From positions 124,001 through 188,000 of the forward strand of contig OZ007029.1 in assembly GCA_963931575.1 (NCBI GenBank): DNA of 64,000 nt, written 5' to 3'. The notes beneath the pieces were generated by a model. That model was not told the origin of the DNA. It worked only from the letters and a program-made list of their open reading frames with translations, and did not search any database. A program made the translations under genes and the position numbers. This DNA comes from Gastranaerophilus sp944325835. Lineage in GTDB: Bacteria; Cyanobacteriota; Vampirovibrionia; Gastranaerophilales; Gastranaerophilaceae. This document shows positions 17,174 through 24,953 of this stretch, one piece after another (the first letter of the stretch is position 1; each line of letters begins with the position of its first letter).

Positions 17174-17228
17174 CACTAGCAAAATATATTTTTTCTGTTA
17201 CTTATGTTGGGTACAAAAGGAAAATTCA

Positions 17229-18071
17229 ATGATAAAATTTAATACAACCCGATATTCTGTAGGAATCTTTTTACGTCCGCATATTGCTTATCGACCGGAG
17301 ATGACGTTAAGATATGTGCCGCCAGTGAAAAACGGGTTTGAGGCTGTACGAACTCAACCTGTGGGTATGCAATGTGTGGGTAATTTCTTCCGGAATTTAT
17401 GGAATAAGTTATTTAAAAAGCAGCCGGAGGAAGTTTGTAATGATAATTTTGTGACTTTCAAGCACTCTAAATTTATGGGGCTTAATGAAAGCGGTTATGA
17501 TATCTTTCACGGCTCTAAAAAAGTGGGATACGTTCATTATGATATAGTTAGAGATAAGGATGGCGTCGGGGCTAACTATCCGGCAAACTGGTTTTGGGAT
17601 AACCCGGGGCCTTCATTTTATGAAATGGGTCTGTTGAAACCCTTTATGCGGATTAATGAATTTAGTATGAATGACAGGCTGGGTAAGAAGCAGCTAATTC
17701 CGCGTGATAAGAAATTCGGTACAATGGCAATGAAAGAACTTTTAAAAATTGCGAATGATTCCGGCTGCGATGACAGAATATCATTATATGCCGGACGGCT
17801 TGGCGGTACAAAATTTGAGCCTGGAATGTTCTATCACAAAATGGGATTTTCTCTTTCACCTTCAAGAGTAAAAGAATTAACTTTTATGGAAAAACGTTAT
17901 TATTTAAGACTAAAAAATTTGCTTGAGGAGGGTTTATCCGAAACCGAGGCAAAGACTGTTTTAGAAAAGCAAAAAATTTTTTGTCCTGTAAAAATTGACG
18001 GGCGCTATGCAGAAGATTCAGGGCAAATGTACCTCACAAACCCCGAATGTATAAGGAATTACAAAGTGTAA
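17229..18071 (+). CDS. GNAT-like hypothetical protein (paralog 2)
   Basis: 280 residues, paralog of the preceding protein through shared blocks: GSKKVGYVHYDI, LLKPFMRINEFSMNDRLGK, MAMKELLKIANDSGCDDRI, FYHKMGFSLSP and a LTNPECIRNYKV end. The central region looks like a GNAT acetyltransferase fold with the FY-x-K-x-GF motif. Substrate unknown. The first 70 residues are extra and unrecognised. AAAGGAAAATTCA gives a good ribosome binding site. No partner gene is evident. Function by fold only, so it could be a non-catalytic GNAT relative. Confidence 0.6.
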   Translation: MIKFNTTRYSVGIFLRPHIAYRPEMTLRYVPPVKNGFEAVRTQPVGMQCVGNFFRNLWNKLFKKQPEEVCNDNFVTFKHSKFMGLNESGYDIFHGSKKVGYVHYDIVRDKDGVGANYPANWFWDNPGPSFYEMGLLKPFMRINEFSMNDRLGKKQLIPRDKKFGTMAMKELLKIANDSGCDDRISLYAGRLGGTKFEPGMFYHKMGFSLSPSRVKELTFMEKRYYLRLKNLLEEGLSETEAKTVLEKQKIFCPVKIDGRYAEDSGQMYLTNPECIRNYKV

Positions 18072-18161
18072 AGAAATGTAGAAGTCAATAAGACAATAAG
18101 AGAATAAGGCAATGAGTCGTTATGACCAAATGGAAAAAAAGAGTCTTATTGCCGCGCTCCT

Positions 18162-18959
18162 TTAAAACTCTTTAGGCCGGTTTTTGTGGTTGAGCAGGTA
18201 GTTTTTTACATCCTGCGAAATCGTTACGTGTTGAAGCGCCATGTGGTGTTTGCGCATGAGCGCTATTCTTTCCTGCTCTTCCTCTAAATCCCGTTCGGGT
18301 TTTTGTTTAATACTTTGTTTCACTTCTTCAAATCCGGATTTGTTTTGTTTGTTTATAATTTTTTTGACGACTTCATCAATATCCGAGCCGCTTGCACCGT
18401 ATTTGCTTGCGATTTCGGCCGGTGTTGCACCCTGCGGAAGAATATAAAGCCATTTGAGTGTAAGTTTATCGTTTTTGGAAATCGTTTTTACGCCTTTCTG
18501 GTGCGGGGTATACATAATATCGGTTTTATAAGGGCTGTGGCCTAATCCCAGTGCGTGACCGATTTCGTGCAAAATCGTGTGGTAAACCTCATCTTCATCC
18601 ATGTACTGAGCATGGACAAGTCCTTCGGTCAGCCCGATTTGAACCTCAGCGCTATATAATCTGTTGCGTGAGTCGTACTGGAATGCACAGTAGCCGAGGG
18701 CTTGTCTGTCAACTCTTTTCCACTCGATATTGACATTAGATTCAAGCAGGGTCGAAACAATTTTAAATGAAATCCTTCCATTGGAAGCTTTTTGCCAGGT
18801 TTCCAGCGCCTGTTTTACCATTGCGCGGTACTTGTAATCTTCTCCCTGTTTGGAATAAAATTTCATCGGAGCAATATAAACCTTCAACGGCATAAATGTC
18901 CAGCGCATTAGCCGGCCGCTTTTTAAAGATTCAGAAAGATATGTTGTTCCATTTTCCAT
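18162..18959 (-). CDS. Matrixin-like zinc metalloprotease
   Basis: 265 residues. The zinc motif HEIGHALGLGHSP supplies His131, His135 and His141 with catalytic Glu132, followed by the Met-turn KTDIMY (Met149): the metzincin/matrixin (M10) signature. The upstream beta sheet (FKIVSTLLESNVNIEW) and AEVQIGL also fit. No signal peptide is obvious from this start, though residues 15-32 (GRLMRWTFMPLKVYI) are moderately hydrophobic, so where it acts is unclear. The Lys/Glu-rich C-terminal 90 residues are unrecognised. It is divergent from ybaB with a 57-base gap. Confidence 0.78.
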   Translation of the reverse strand: MENGTTYLSESLKSGRLMRWTFMPLKVYIAPMKFYSKQGEDYKYRAMVKQALETWQKASNGRISFKIVSTLLESNVNIEWKRVDRQALGYCAFQYDSRNRLYSAEVQIGLTEGLVHAQYMDEDEVYHTILHEIGHALGLGHSPYKTDIMYTPHQKGVKTISKNDKLTLKWLYILPQGATPAEIASKYGASGSDIDEVVKKIINKQNKSGFEEVKQSIKQKPERDLEEEQERIALMRKHHMALQHVTISQDVKNYLLNHKNRPKEF

Positions 18960-19016
18960 ATTTTTATTATATAATAAGATTAGGTATTAGGGAAGACATT
19001 AGGAGGATATGTATAA

Positions 19017-19355
19017 ATGAATATTATGCAGATGATGAAACAAGCTCAGGGCTTGCAAAAAAGATTAAAAGATACACAGGCTGAACTTGCGAACCTTGAA
19101 GTTGTCGGCGAATCCGGCGGCGTTAAAGTTGTTTGCGACGGTCAGGGCAAGTTTAAATCAATTAAGATTTCAGCAGAAGCTCTAAATCCGGAAAACCCGT
19201 CAGCAGTTGATAAAGATACTTTAGAAATGTTGGAAGATGTGGTTTCAGCGGCTATTAAGCAGGCTGGCGACAAGGCTAACAAGGAAATGGAAACAAGAAT
19301 GACTGCTGTTACAGGCGGTTTAAATATTCCGGGGTTACAAGGCTTATTTTCATGA
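19017..19355 (+). CDS. ybaB: Nucleoid-associated protein YbaB/EbfC
   Basis: A small (112-residue) DNA-binding protein of the YbaB/EbfC family, which forms dimers that bind and compact DNA. The N-terminal helix MMKQAQGLQKRLKDTQAEL, the sheet GVKVVCDGQGKFKSIKI and the MTAVTGGLNIPGL tail are typical. AGGAGG lies 10 bases upstream. It overlaps recR by 4 bases (ATGA), the usual ybaB-recR arrangement linked to DNA repair. Confidence 0.93.
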   Translation: MNIMQMMKQAQGLQKRLKDTQAELANLEVVGESGGVKVVCDGQGKFKSIKISAEALNPENPSAVDKDTLEMLEDVVSAAIKQAGDKANKEMETRMTAVTGGLNIPGLQGLFS

Positions 19356-19948
19356 TATACCCTAAGTCCATTGCAACTTTAATAGAGTATTTTCAAAAGT
19401 TTCCGTCAATCGGGCCGAAATCCGCGCAGAGAATGGCGTTTTATCTGCTCAGAATGCCGATTACCGAGGTCGAAAAGTTTTCACAGGCGATGCTGGACGC
19501 TAAGACTAATATTAAAAACTGCGAAATCTGTTTTAATATTTCTACCACAACGCCTTGTGAAATTTGTTCTTCTCCGACGCGAGACCGCTCGACAATCTGT
19601 GTTGTTGCAGAAACCAAAGACTTAATCGCAATTGAAAAAACAAATGAGTATAAAGGTCTTTATCATGTTTTGCAGGGGCTTATTTCGCCTATGGACAGCA
19701 TCGGCGCGGACGATATCAGAATAAAAGAACTTTTGAACAGGCTTGTTAATGAGGACGTAAAAGAGGTTATTCTTGCGCTTAGTCCGTCTGTTGAGGGAGA
19801 GGCTACGAGCTTGTATTTGACAAAATTGATTAAACCGTTCAATATAAAAGTATCGCGCATTGCCTTCGGGCTTCCGATAGGCTCGGATCTGGAATACGCG
19901 GATGAGATTACGCTTGCAAGAGCAATCGAAGGACGGCGGGAAATATAA
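19352..19948 (+). CDS. recR: Recombination protein RecR
   Basis: A 198-residue recombination mediator that acts with RecO/RecF to load RecA at gaps. An N-terminal helix-hairpin-helix (FQKFPSIGPKSAQRMAFYLL), a four-Cys zinc finger (CEICFNIS ... CEICSSP), a Toprim domain (ICVVAETKDLIAIEKT) and a C-terminal Walker-B-like region (LALSPSVEGEATS, then GLPIGSDLEYADE) appear in family order. It overlaps ybaB by 4 bases and is followed 17 bases later by map. Confidence 0.95.
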   Translation: MIYPKSIATLIEYFQKFPSIGPKSAQRMAFYLLRMPITEVEKFSQAMLDAKTNIKNCEICFNISTTTPCEICSSPTRDRSTICVVAETKDLIAIEKTNEYKGLYHVLQGLISPMDSIGADDIRIKELLNRLVNEDVKEVILALSPSVEGEATSLYLTKLIKPFNIKVSRIAFGLPIGSDLEYADEITLARAIEGRREI

Positions 19949-19965
19949 TATAGGACAAAAGAAGT

Positions 19966-20718
19966 ATGATTAACAGAAAATCAAGAGAAGATATCAAATT
20001 AATGCGTCACGCAGGGCACATTGTGGCACTTGTGCATCAGGAAATGAAAAGAGTGATTGAACCGGGGATTTCTACCAAAGAACTTGATAATATTGCATAT
20101 AATATTATAAAAGAAAATCGTGCAATCCCGACGTTTCTGGGCTACCATGGCTTTCCGGGGAGTATTTGCGCGTCTGTTAACGAGCAGGTTGTCCACGGAA
20201 TCCCGCATGACGATGTAATCCTTAAAGAAGGCGATATTATAAGCATTGATGTCGGCGCAACGTATCACGGCTTTGTCGGTGACAGCGCCTGGACTTATCC
20301 TGTCGGTAAAATCAGCGATGAGGTCGCAAGACTTTTAAAAGCAACAGAGGAAGGACTTTTTGCAGGTATTTCCAAAATGCACGAAGGAAATGTTCTGGAT
20401 GATGTTTCCTCGGCAATTGAGGCAGTTGCTAACCGTGAAAAACTTGGAATTGTTCGTCAATACGGCGGTCACGGGGTAGGACGCAATATGCACGAAGAGC
20501 CTTTCCTGTTTAATTATTCCGTAGGGGACAAAACCTTACTTAAAACAGGTATGGCTATTGCGATTGAACCGATGTTTAATCTCGGAGTAGACGAAGTCGA
20601 AGTTGCTGACGATGAATGGACGGTCAGCACTGTGGATAAAAAGCCTTCCGCACACTTTGAACATACCGTTGTGGTAACGGATAATGAGCCGATTATTACA
20701 ACGAAACTTCTCGTGTAG
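19966..20718 (+). CDS. map: Methionine aminopeptidase, type I
   Basis: A 250-residue cytosolic enzyme that removes N-terminal Met from nascent proteins, using two metal ions. The ligands are visible in SIDVGATYHGFVGDSAWTY (two Asp), YGGHGVGRNMHEEP (His, then Glu) and PMFNLG with HFEHTVVVTDNEP (last Glu). The active-site His is in YHGFPGSICASVNEQVVHGI. Length is normal. It is third in the ybaB-recR-map run. Confidence 0.95.
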   Translation: MINRKSREDIKLMRHAGHIVALVHQEMKRVIEPGISTKELDNIAYNIIKENRAIPTFLGYHGFPGSICASVNEQVVHGIPHDDVILKEGDIISIDVGATYHGFVGDSAWTYPVGKISDEVARLLKATEEGLFAGISKMHEGNVLDDVSSAIEAVANREKLGIVRQYGGHGVGRNMHEEPFLFNYSVGDKTLLKTGMAIAIEPMFNLGVDEVEVADDEWTVSTVDKKPSAHFEHTVVVTDNEPIITTKLLV

Positions 20719-20744
20719 AACGGCACAAATTTAAAGGAAGTTTT

Positions 20745-21380
20745 ATGAATTATTATGTAGGTTTATCTCTGACAGCGGGTTCAACGCTTGATTCGGGGCT
20801 TGCGATACTTGATGAAGATTACAACCTTATTATGGTTGATAAACTGTACAAAATGAGTGATGTTGTATTCTTTTTTGAGAATTTTTCATCTCTGAAACAG
20901 TCAAAAATTTGTGTTTCCCTGCCGTGGGACAGAACGCTTTTGAATGGCAAGTGGCGGATTTTATCTAAACCTTACCAACTTGTTGCGACAAATGAGCATA
21001 TGCTGAATATTGATAACTGGACGCAAAGATATTCAACCCGTGGTTGTGATTTCTTCAACAGCCTGATTGAAGAAGGAATTGAGGTAAACCGTTTTGAACT
21101 CTACCTGACGCGCCAGAGCCTGCATTTGAATTCCTGCTATCGCGAAAGAACTCCTGCTGATTGCAAATTTTTGCAGCAGGTTTTGACAAACGAGTGGGGA
21201 ATTGATTTGCCTGTGAATATGATGCCGATGTCGCAGCTGGAAGCGATAGTTGGCGCAATCCTTGCAATGGAAAACACCAAAAATCCTGACAACATCAAAC
21301 AACTCTTCACCTTTAGAGGGCAAAGAGTTATTGATGTGAAAAGCTGCACGGGTGTTCAAAAACCGCTGCTTGTCTGCTAA
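20745..21380 (+). CDS. Hypothetical protein, possibly RNase H-like fold (DUF429-like)
   Basis: 211 residues. The opening YYVGLSLTAGSTLDSGLAIL and later LEAIVGAILAME recall the first strand and a late helix of RNase H-like predicted nucleases, but the catalytic acids are not convincingly placed, so no function is claimed. AAAGGAAG gives a good ribosome binding site, and a 26-base gap to map suggests it ends that operon. It overlaps the convergent HTH gene by 4 bases. Confidence 0.55.
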   Translation: MNYYVGLSLTAGSTLDSGLAILDEDYNLIMVDKLYKMSDVVFFFENFSSLKQSKICVSLPWDRTLLNGKWRILSKPYQLVATNEHMLNIDNWTQRYSTRGCDFFNSLIEEGIEVNRFELYLTRQSLHLNSCYRERTPADCKFLQQVLTNEWGIDLPVNMMPMSQLEAIVGAILAMENTKNPDNIKQLFTFRGQRVIDVKSCTGVQKPLLVC

Positions 21381-21586
21381 TTTCGTTTAACAAAAGTCAG
21401 GTCGTAGCCTAAAATATCTCCGATAAGTTTTGCTTCTTCGTAGCGCAGTGTTTTCTGCCCAAGTTTATGCGAGAGATTAGATTGGGAGTAGTCTTTATTA
21501 AGCTTTTTGCTAAGTTCTTTTGCTAATTCCGTCATTGTCCAATTTTCTCTTGAGAGTAAAACTTTTATATCTTCTCGTACGCCCAT
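21377..21586 (-). CDS. Small helix-turn-helix protein
   Basis: 69 residues. WTMTELAKELSKKLNKDYSQSNLSHKLGQKTLRYEEAKLIGDIL reads as a helix-turn-helix DNA-binding domain with the SNLSHKL recognition helix, close to Xre/DUF6471-type small regulators. There is no further domain. It probably binds DNA as a dimer. Targets unknown. The TGTCATCCTGAACTTG palindrome lies just before its start. Confidence 0.65.
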   Translation of the reverse strand: MGVREDIKVLLSRENWTMTELAKELSKKLNKDYSQSNLSHKLGQKTLRYEEAKLIGDILGYDLTFVKRN

Positions 21587-21600
21587 GTTTTCTCCTATTT

Positions 21601-21640
21601 TGTCATCCTGAACTTGTTTCAGGATCTGTCCAGCATGACA
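21601..21640. repeat. Short palindromic repeat TGTCATCCTGAAC...
   Basis: ATCCTGAA-CTTGT-TTCAGGAT is a hairpin of 8 bp, flanked by TGTCA at 21601 and TGACA ending at 21640. This CCTGAACTTGTTTCAGG sequence is a known widespread intergenic repeat in bacterial genomes. It could act as a terminator or a mobile palindrome here. Confidence 0.6.
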
Positions 21641-21702
21641 TTCCCGCTTATGCCGTTTGTGTGCTTCCGGCCAAGAGGCTGAAATGACATTTCAGTATTA
21701 TA

Positions 21703-21731
21703 TTGACATATCTTTGAATATATGTTAATAT
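21703..21731 (+). promoter_or_regulatory. Sigma-70 promoter upstream of element D
   Basis: TTGACA (21703-21708) and TAATAT (21726-21731) with a 17-bp spacer. The start site near 21738 would place all of element D in the untranslated leader of the small gene at 21920. A short frame from an ATG at 21763 also runs into the element. Confidence 0.6.
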
Positions 21732-21789
21732 TATGAATAAATACTCATAAATATGATGTATTAATGGAGAAAAGTTTAACAAAATTTAC

Positions 21790-21904
21790 TGTCCGAGAAA
21801 GACTCGCGATAAGGAACGTGAGCGAGTCTTTTGAGTGGCGTATTAGACAGCGCAGCCGCTAACGGCTCGCGGTTCAGCGAGGCGGTGCGGCGGAGAACTG
21901 CTTT
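21790..21904 (+). repeat. Modular palindromic element, copy D (115 bp, core form)
   Basis: Identical to copies B and J. It begins TGTCCGAGAAAG and ends GGAGAACTGCTTT, followed by ATTGAAAGGAGCAGT and the start codon of the small gene. It therefore lies directly in front of that gene's ribosome binding site and downstream of a good promoter. Confidence 0.92.
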
Positions 21905-21919
21905 ATTGAAAGGAGCAGT

Positions 21920-22114
21920 ATGGAACCGGATTTAAAGAAAATTGCGATACTGGCACAGAAAGTTTATAATATTTCTGTTGTCGCCAACTGTTTTTGTAAA
22001 AATCATACAGAAATTTGGGAGGTTGAAAACATTGCGCCGGTTCTTGAAACGATTAAAAATAATGCAGATTCAATATATTTAGAATTTATAAATGCAGGTT
22101 TCTATGACAAATAA
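21920..22114 (+). CDS. Small helical protein, paralog of the 36289-36474 product
   Basis: 64 residues with no known domain. It aligns with the 61-residue product at 36289-36474 through L-x-K---LA-x-K-x-YN, N--CK, PV(L/M)E and a final (I/L)Y--F. Conservation of two distant copies supports a real gene. AAAGGAG lies 6 bases upstream. A terminator follows immediately, so this is a one-gene unit with element D in its leader. Function unknown. The size and helical pattern could suit an antitoxin or adaptor, but nothing shows this. Confidence 0.65.
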   Translation: MEPDLKKIAILAQKVYNISVVANCFCKNHTEIWEVENIAPVLETIKNNADSIYLEFINAGFYDK

Positions 22115-22115
22115 A

Positions 22116-22137
22116 AACCCCGAAGGTCGGGGCTTTT
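22116..22137 (+). terminator. Terminator after the 64-residue protein
   Basis: CCCCGA (22118-22123) and TCGGGG (22127-22132) with an AGG loop, A-rich before and CTTTT after. It serves the plus-strand gene and may also stop the convergent transcript. Confidence 0.8.
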
Positions 22138-22140
22138 GGT

Positions 22141-22407
22141 TTACGAATTTATTTCTCGTTTTTCGCTTATCGCTAAATCTTTGTTTTTAATGTTATTGAC
22201 TACCGCGTCTACCAGCAGTCCGAAGGATTTGGAGTGTTCTATGCCCGGAAATTCTTCTTTGAGCTGTGCAATTACTTGATTTTCAAGTTTCGCTTCCAGA
22301 TCGTGGAAACTCATTCGCTCAATACCGCTTACCTCACTCATATATGGTGATTTCGCGGTCTGTTTCTTAATTTCTTTTTTGTCCGTTTTATTTGATTTCT
22401 CAAGCAT
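22141..22407 (-). CDS. Hypothetical small charged protein
   Basis: 88 residues from the ATG at 22407, chosen because AGGAG precedes it. The frame upstream to 22455 has no support. It is strongly Lys/Glu-rich and helical (FHDLEAKLENQVIAQLKEEF). No domain or membrane segment is recognised. It lies just upstream of no co-directional partner, with glyS behind it on the same strand. Confidence 0.6.
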   Translation of the reverse strand: MLEKSNKTDKKEIKKQTAKSPYMSEVSGIERMSFHDLEAKLENQVIAQLKEEFPGIEHSKSFGLLVDAVVNNIKNKDLAISEKREINS

Positions 22408-22531
22408 TTTTATGCTCCTAGTTTTTCTAACCTTCTTCACACTATTGTAAAGCATCCTGAATATAAATATTTCCTTTTTTAAGCACTTTGTTAAGAAAAT
22501 GTTACACTTGACGCCCTGCCGTTCGGCTGAA

Positions 22532-24520
22532 TTACAGTTTTGAGAAGTCTGTCAGGTGGTTGTACTTGTCTTTGAGGTTGGCCAGAAGTGCAAGTCTGTT
22601 GTTCTTAACATTTTCGTCTTTGTCCATTACAAGAACATCTTCAAAGAATTTTACAACGTACGGATTGATAGAAATGAGTTCAGCCAGATAAGTTGAGTAG
22701 CTTACATTGCTGTCAATTTTTTGTATTTGTTCCCATAACATTTTTTCTGCACTTTCTTTGAACAGTGCCGGATTGACGGCGCCGCCTGAAACATCTCTGG
22801 TAATTCTCAAGACTCTGTTGGCGCTTTCAAGAAGTTCTGCGTTATCAAGAGTTGATACAACTTTGACGCGTTCAATATAATCGTTAAGGTTTGATAGTGC
22901 ATTAGCAGCACATGCCTCAAGAACTGTTTTGCCGTAGCTGTCGTTCAGGAAGATTATTAATCTTTGAATGATAAATTCTCTGATTTCGTCTGCGCAGTCG
23001 CGTTTGATTGGCAGAAGTTCAAGAGTTTTGTCAATTAACGCGTTGATGTTGATTTTTAGTCCGTATTCAAGAACTGTTCTGATAATACCTAACGCCGCAC
23101 GTCTTACGCCGAGGGGGTCAGATGAGCCGGTTGGCTTTTTGCCGTCAACGAATACGGCGCAAATATTGTCGATTTTATCTGCGATACCTGCTATTTGACC
23201 TTCGATTGTTTTAGCGGTTTCGCTTTCGGCGTTGAGCGGGAAGTAGTGTTCTTTAATGCCTTCACAAACCCGAGCATCTTCGCCGGAAACTCTTGCATAA
23301 TCAGCTCCGATAAAGCCCTGTAGTTCTGTGAATTCAAATACTAATTTTGTTGTTAAATCCGCTTTTGCAAGAAGTGCGGTACGCTCGATTGTCGGTGAAG
23401 TTTCGCCGAGTTCTGCCATTAAGTGTTTACTTAGGGCAACCATTCTTTGGGCTTTGTCGTACATTGTGCCCATACCTTTTTGGAAGGTGATACCTTTAAG
23501 ATCTTCCACGTAGCTGCCAAGCGGTCTTGCTGTATCTTCGTTGAAGAAGAATACGGCATCATCAAGTCTTGCTTTAATTACGCGTACGTTTCCGGCTGCA
23601 ATATTTTCAAACTCATCGCCGAGGTAGTTTGTCATAGTGATGAATTTGTTAATAAGTTTTCCGTCTTTGTAAAGAGCGAAATATCGCTGGTGAACCGCCA
23701 TAACCGTAACAGTAACTTCTTCCGGAATTTCAAGATATTTCGGGTCAAAGTCGCAGACTGCCGGAACAGGATATTCTGTGATAAATGTTACTTCATCAAG
23801 AAGGTCCTCTGTATAGTGCGGTGTCGCGCCGAGTTTTTCCGCTTCTTTTTTCGCCAGTTCGATAATACGGGCACGGCGTTCGTTTTGATCTGCAATAACA
23901 TAGTGTTTTCTCATCAACTCAAGGTATTCACCGGCGTGAGAAATTTTAAATGATTTTTCCGGTGCAAATCTGTGACCGCGTGAGATGTTTGATGATTCTT
24001 TGTCAATAATTTTGATTTTGACTTCTTCGCAGTCGAGGATTGAAACAATCCATCTTATCGGGCGTGAGAATTTTTCGTCATTTGCGCCCCAGCGCATAAA
24101 GTGAGAACCCTGAAGCTTCAGGATTAGCGACGGAACCTCGGTTTGCAAAACTTCTACGGCGGATTTACCCTTGATTGTAATCTTTGCGTGAACATAGTTG
24201 TCCTCTACGTATAAATCTTTCGGGTCAAGTCCGTTTTTCTTGCAAAAACCTTCGCCGGCCTTTGTGATATTGCCGTTTTCGTCATAGGCAACGGTTTTGA
24301 TAGGACCTTTTACGATTTTAACTTCGTCTTTACCTTCTTTTGAAAGCCCGTCTAAAATAACGGCCAGACGGCGCGGTGTTGCGTAAACTTTTATGTCTGT
24401 ATAGTCAATTTTGTTTGTTGTTAAAAGTGTTTCAAAACTTTTTTGCAATTGTTCGATTGCGCTCGGGATAAATTTATATGGTAACTCTTCGGTACCGATT
24501 TCTAATAAATATTTACTCAT
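22532..24520 (-). CDS. glyS: Glycine--tRNA ligase beta subunit
   Basis: The beta subunit of the alpha2beta2 glycyl-tRNA synthetase, 662 residues, slightly short of the usual ~690. The N-terminus MSKYLLEIGTEELP is diagnostic. FMRWGANDEKFSRPIRW, TVMAVHQRYFAL, GSSDPLGVRRAA and the C-terminal anticodon-binding region follow in order. The start at 24520 follows GGTGAGAAAG. The longer frame to 24550 lacks support. The alpha subunit gene glyQ, often adjacent, is not in the window. Transcription is probably from the TTTACA/TATAAT promoter at 24550-24578. Confidence 0.95.
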   Translation of the reverse strand: MSKYLLEIGTEELPYKFIPSAIEQLQKSFETLLTTNKIDYTDIKVYATPRRLAVILDGLSKEGKDEVKIVKGPIKTVAYDENGNITKAGEGFCKKNGLDPKDLYVEDNYVHAKITIKGKSAVEVLQTEVPSLILKLQGSHFMRWGANDEKFSRPIRWIVSILDCEEVKIKIIDKESSNISRGHRFAPEKSFKISHAGEYLELMRKHYVIADQNERRARIIELAKKEAEKLGATPHYTEDLLDEVTFITEYPVPAVCDFDPKYLEIPEEVTVTVMAVHQRYFALYKDGKLINKFITMTNYLGDEFENIAAGNVRVIKARLDDAVFFFNEDTARPLGSYVEDLKGITFQKGMGTMYDKAQRMVALSKHLMAELGETSPTIERTALLAKADLTTKLVFEFTELQGFIGADYARVSGEDARVCEGIKEHYFPLNAESETAKTIEGQIAGIADKIDNICAVFVDGKKPTGSSDPLGVRRAALGIIRTVLEYGLKININALIDKTLELLPIKRDCADEIREFIIQRLIIFLNDSYGKTVLEACAANALSNLNDYIERVKVVSTLDNAELLESANRVLRITRDVSGGAVNPALFKESAEKMLWEQIQKIDSNVSYSTYLAELISINPYVVKFFEDVLVMDKDENVKNNRLALLANLKDKYNHLTDFSKL

Positions 24521-24549
24521 CTTTCTCACCTTTTGATTTTTATACAGCA

Positions 24550-24578
24550 ATTATAAAAAAGACAAGGCATAATGTAAA
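24550..24578 (-). promoter_or_regulatory. glyS promoter
   Basis: On the minus strand, TTTACA (24573-24578) and TATAAT (24550-24555) with a 17-bp spacer. It lies between element E and glyS, so glyS transcription need not pass through the element. Confidence 0.7.
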
Positions 24579-24602
24579 TACTGTCATCTGACGAAAATCA
24601 AT

Positions 24603-24932
24603 AAAGCAGTTCTCCGTCGCCTGCTTGCCCTGCTCAAAGCGTAAGCCGATGCTCGCAGTGTCACCTCGTGGGAACGAGGGGAGCAGGCGAGCATAATATC
24701 ACCGCCGTTTCTAATCTTTGATTTGTCAGGCGGGGTAACGCAGGTCAACCCGCTTACCTCTCACAAACGATACTCAATCGTTTGTTCGGCAGAGTGCTGT
24801 CTACCTCTCGCAAAACAATTCACTGGATTGTTTTGCTCGGCAGAGTGCCACTCAAAAGTTTCGCTTGCGTGAGCGGGAGTTGCTCCGCAACTCATTCACG
24901 CCACGTTCATTATCGCGAAACTTTCTCGGACA
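24603..24932 (-). repeat. Modular palindromic element, copy E (330 bp, long form)
   Basis: A long copy with ends as in the family. Stem 1 is the AAAGTTTCGC/GCGAAACTTT variant with the enlarged arm of copy C. It carries two nested hairpin modules: one with a CAAAACAAT/ATTGTTTTG stem, one with ACAAACGAT/ATCGTTTGT. It then has a conserved segment (GGGTTGACCTGCGTTACCCC through TCACCTCGTGGGAACGAG) shared with F, H and I. It lies between the divergent glyS and hemW genes, its 3' end facing glyS. Confidence 0.92.
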
Positions 24933-24938
24933 ATTTTG

Positions 24939-24947
24939 TGATATGAT
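24939..24947 (+). promoter_or_regulatory. Extended -10 promoter for a leaderless hemW transcript
   Basis: TGATATGAT (extended -10, TATGAT at 24942-24947) lies 6 bases before the hemW ATG at 24954. The predicted start site is the A of that ATG, and no ribosome binding site exists. The site begins just outside the 5' end of element E. Confidence 0.55.
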
Positions 24948-24953
24948 TTTGTC

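Noticed and set aside
24603..24932. T-box leader for glyS
   Set aside because: Element E is far upstream, separated from glyS by its own promoter, and contains no T-box sequence (TGGNACCGCG). The family also occurs before unrelated genes.
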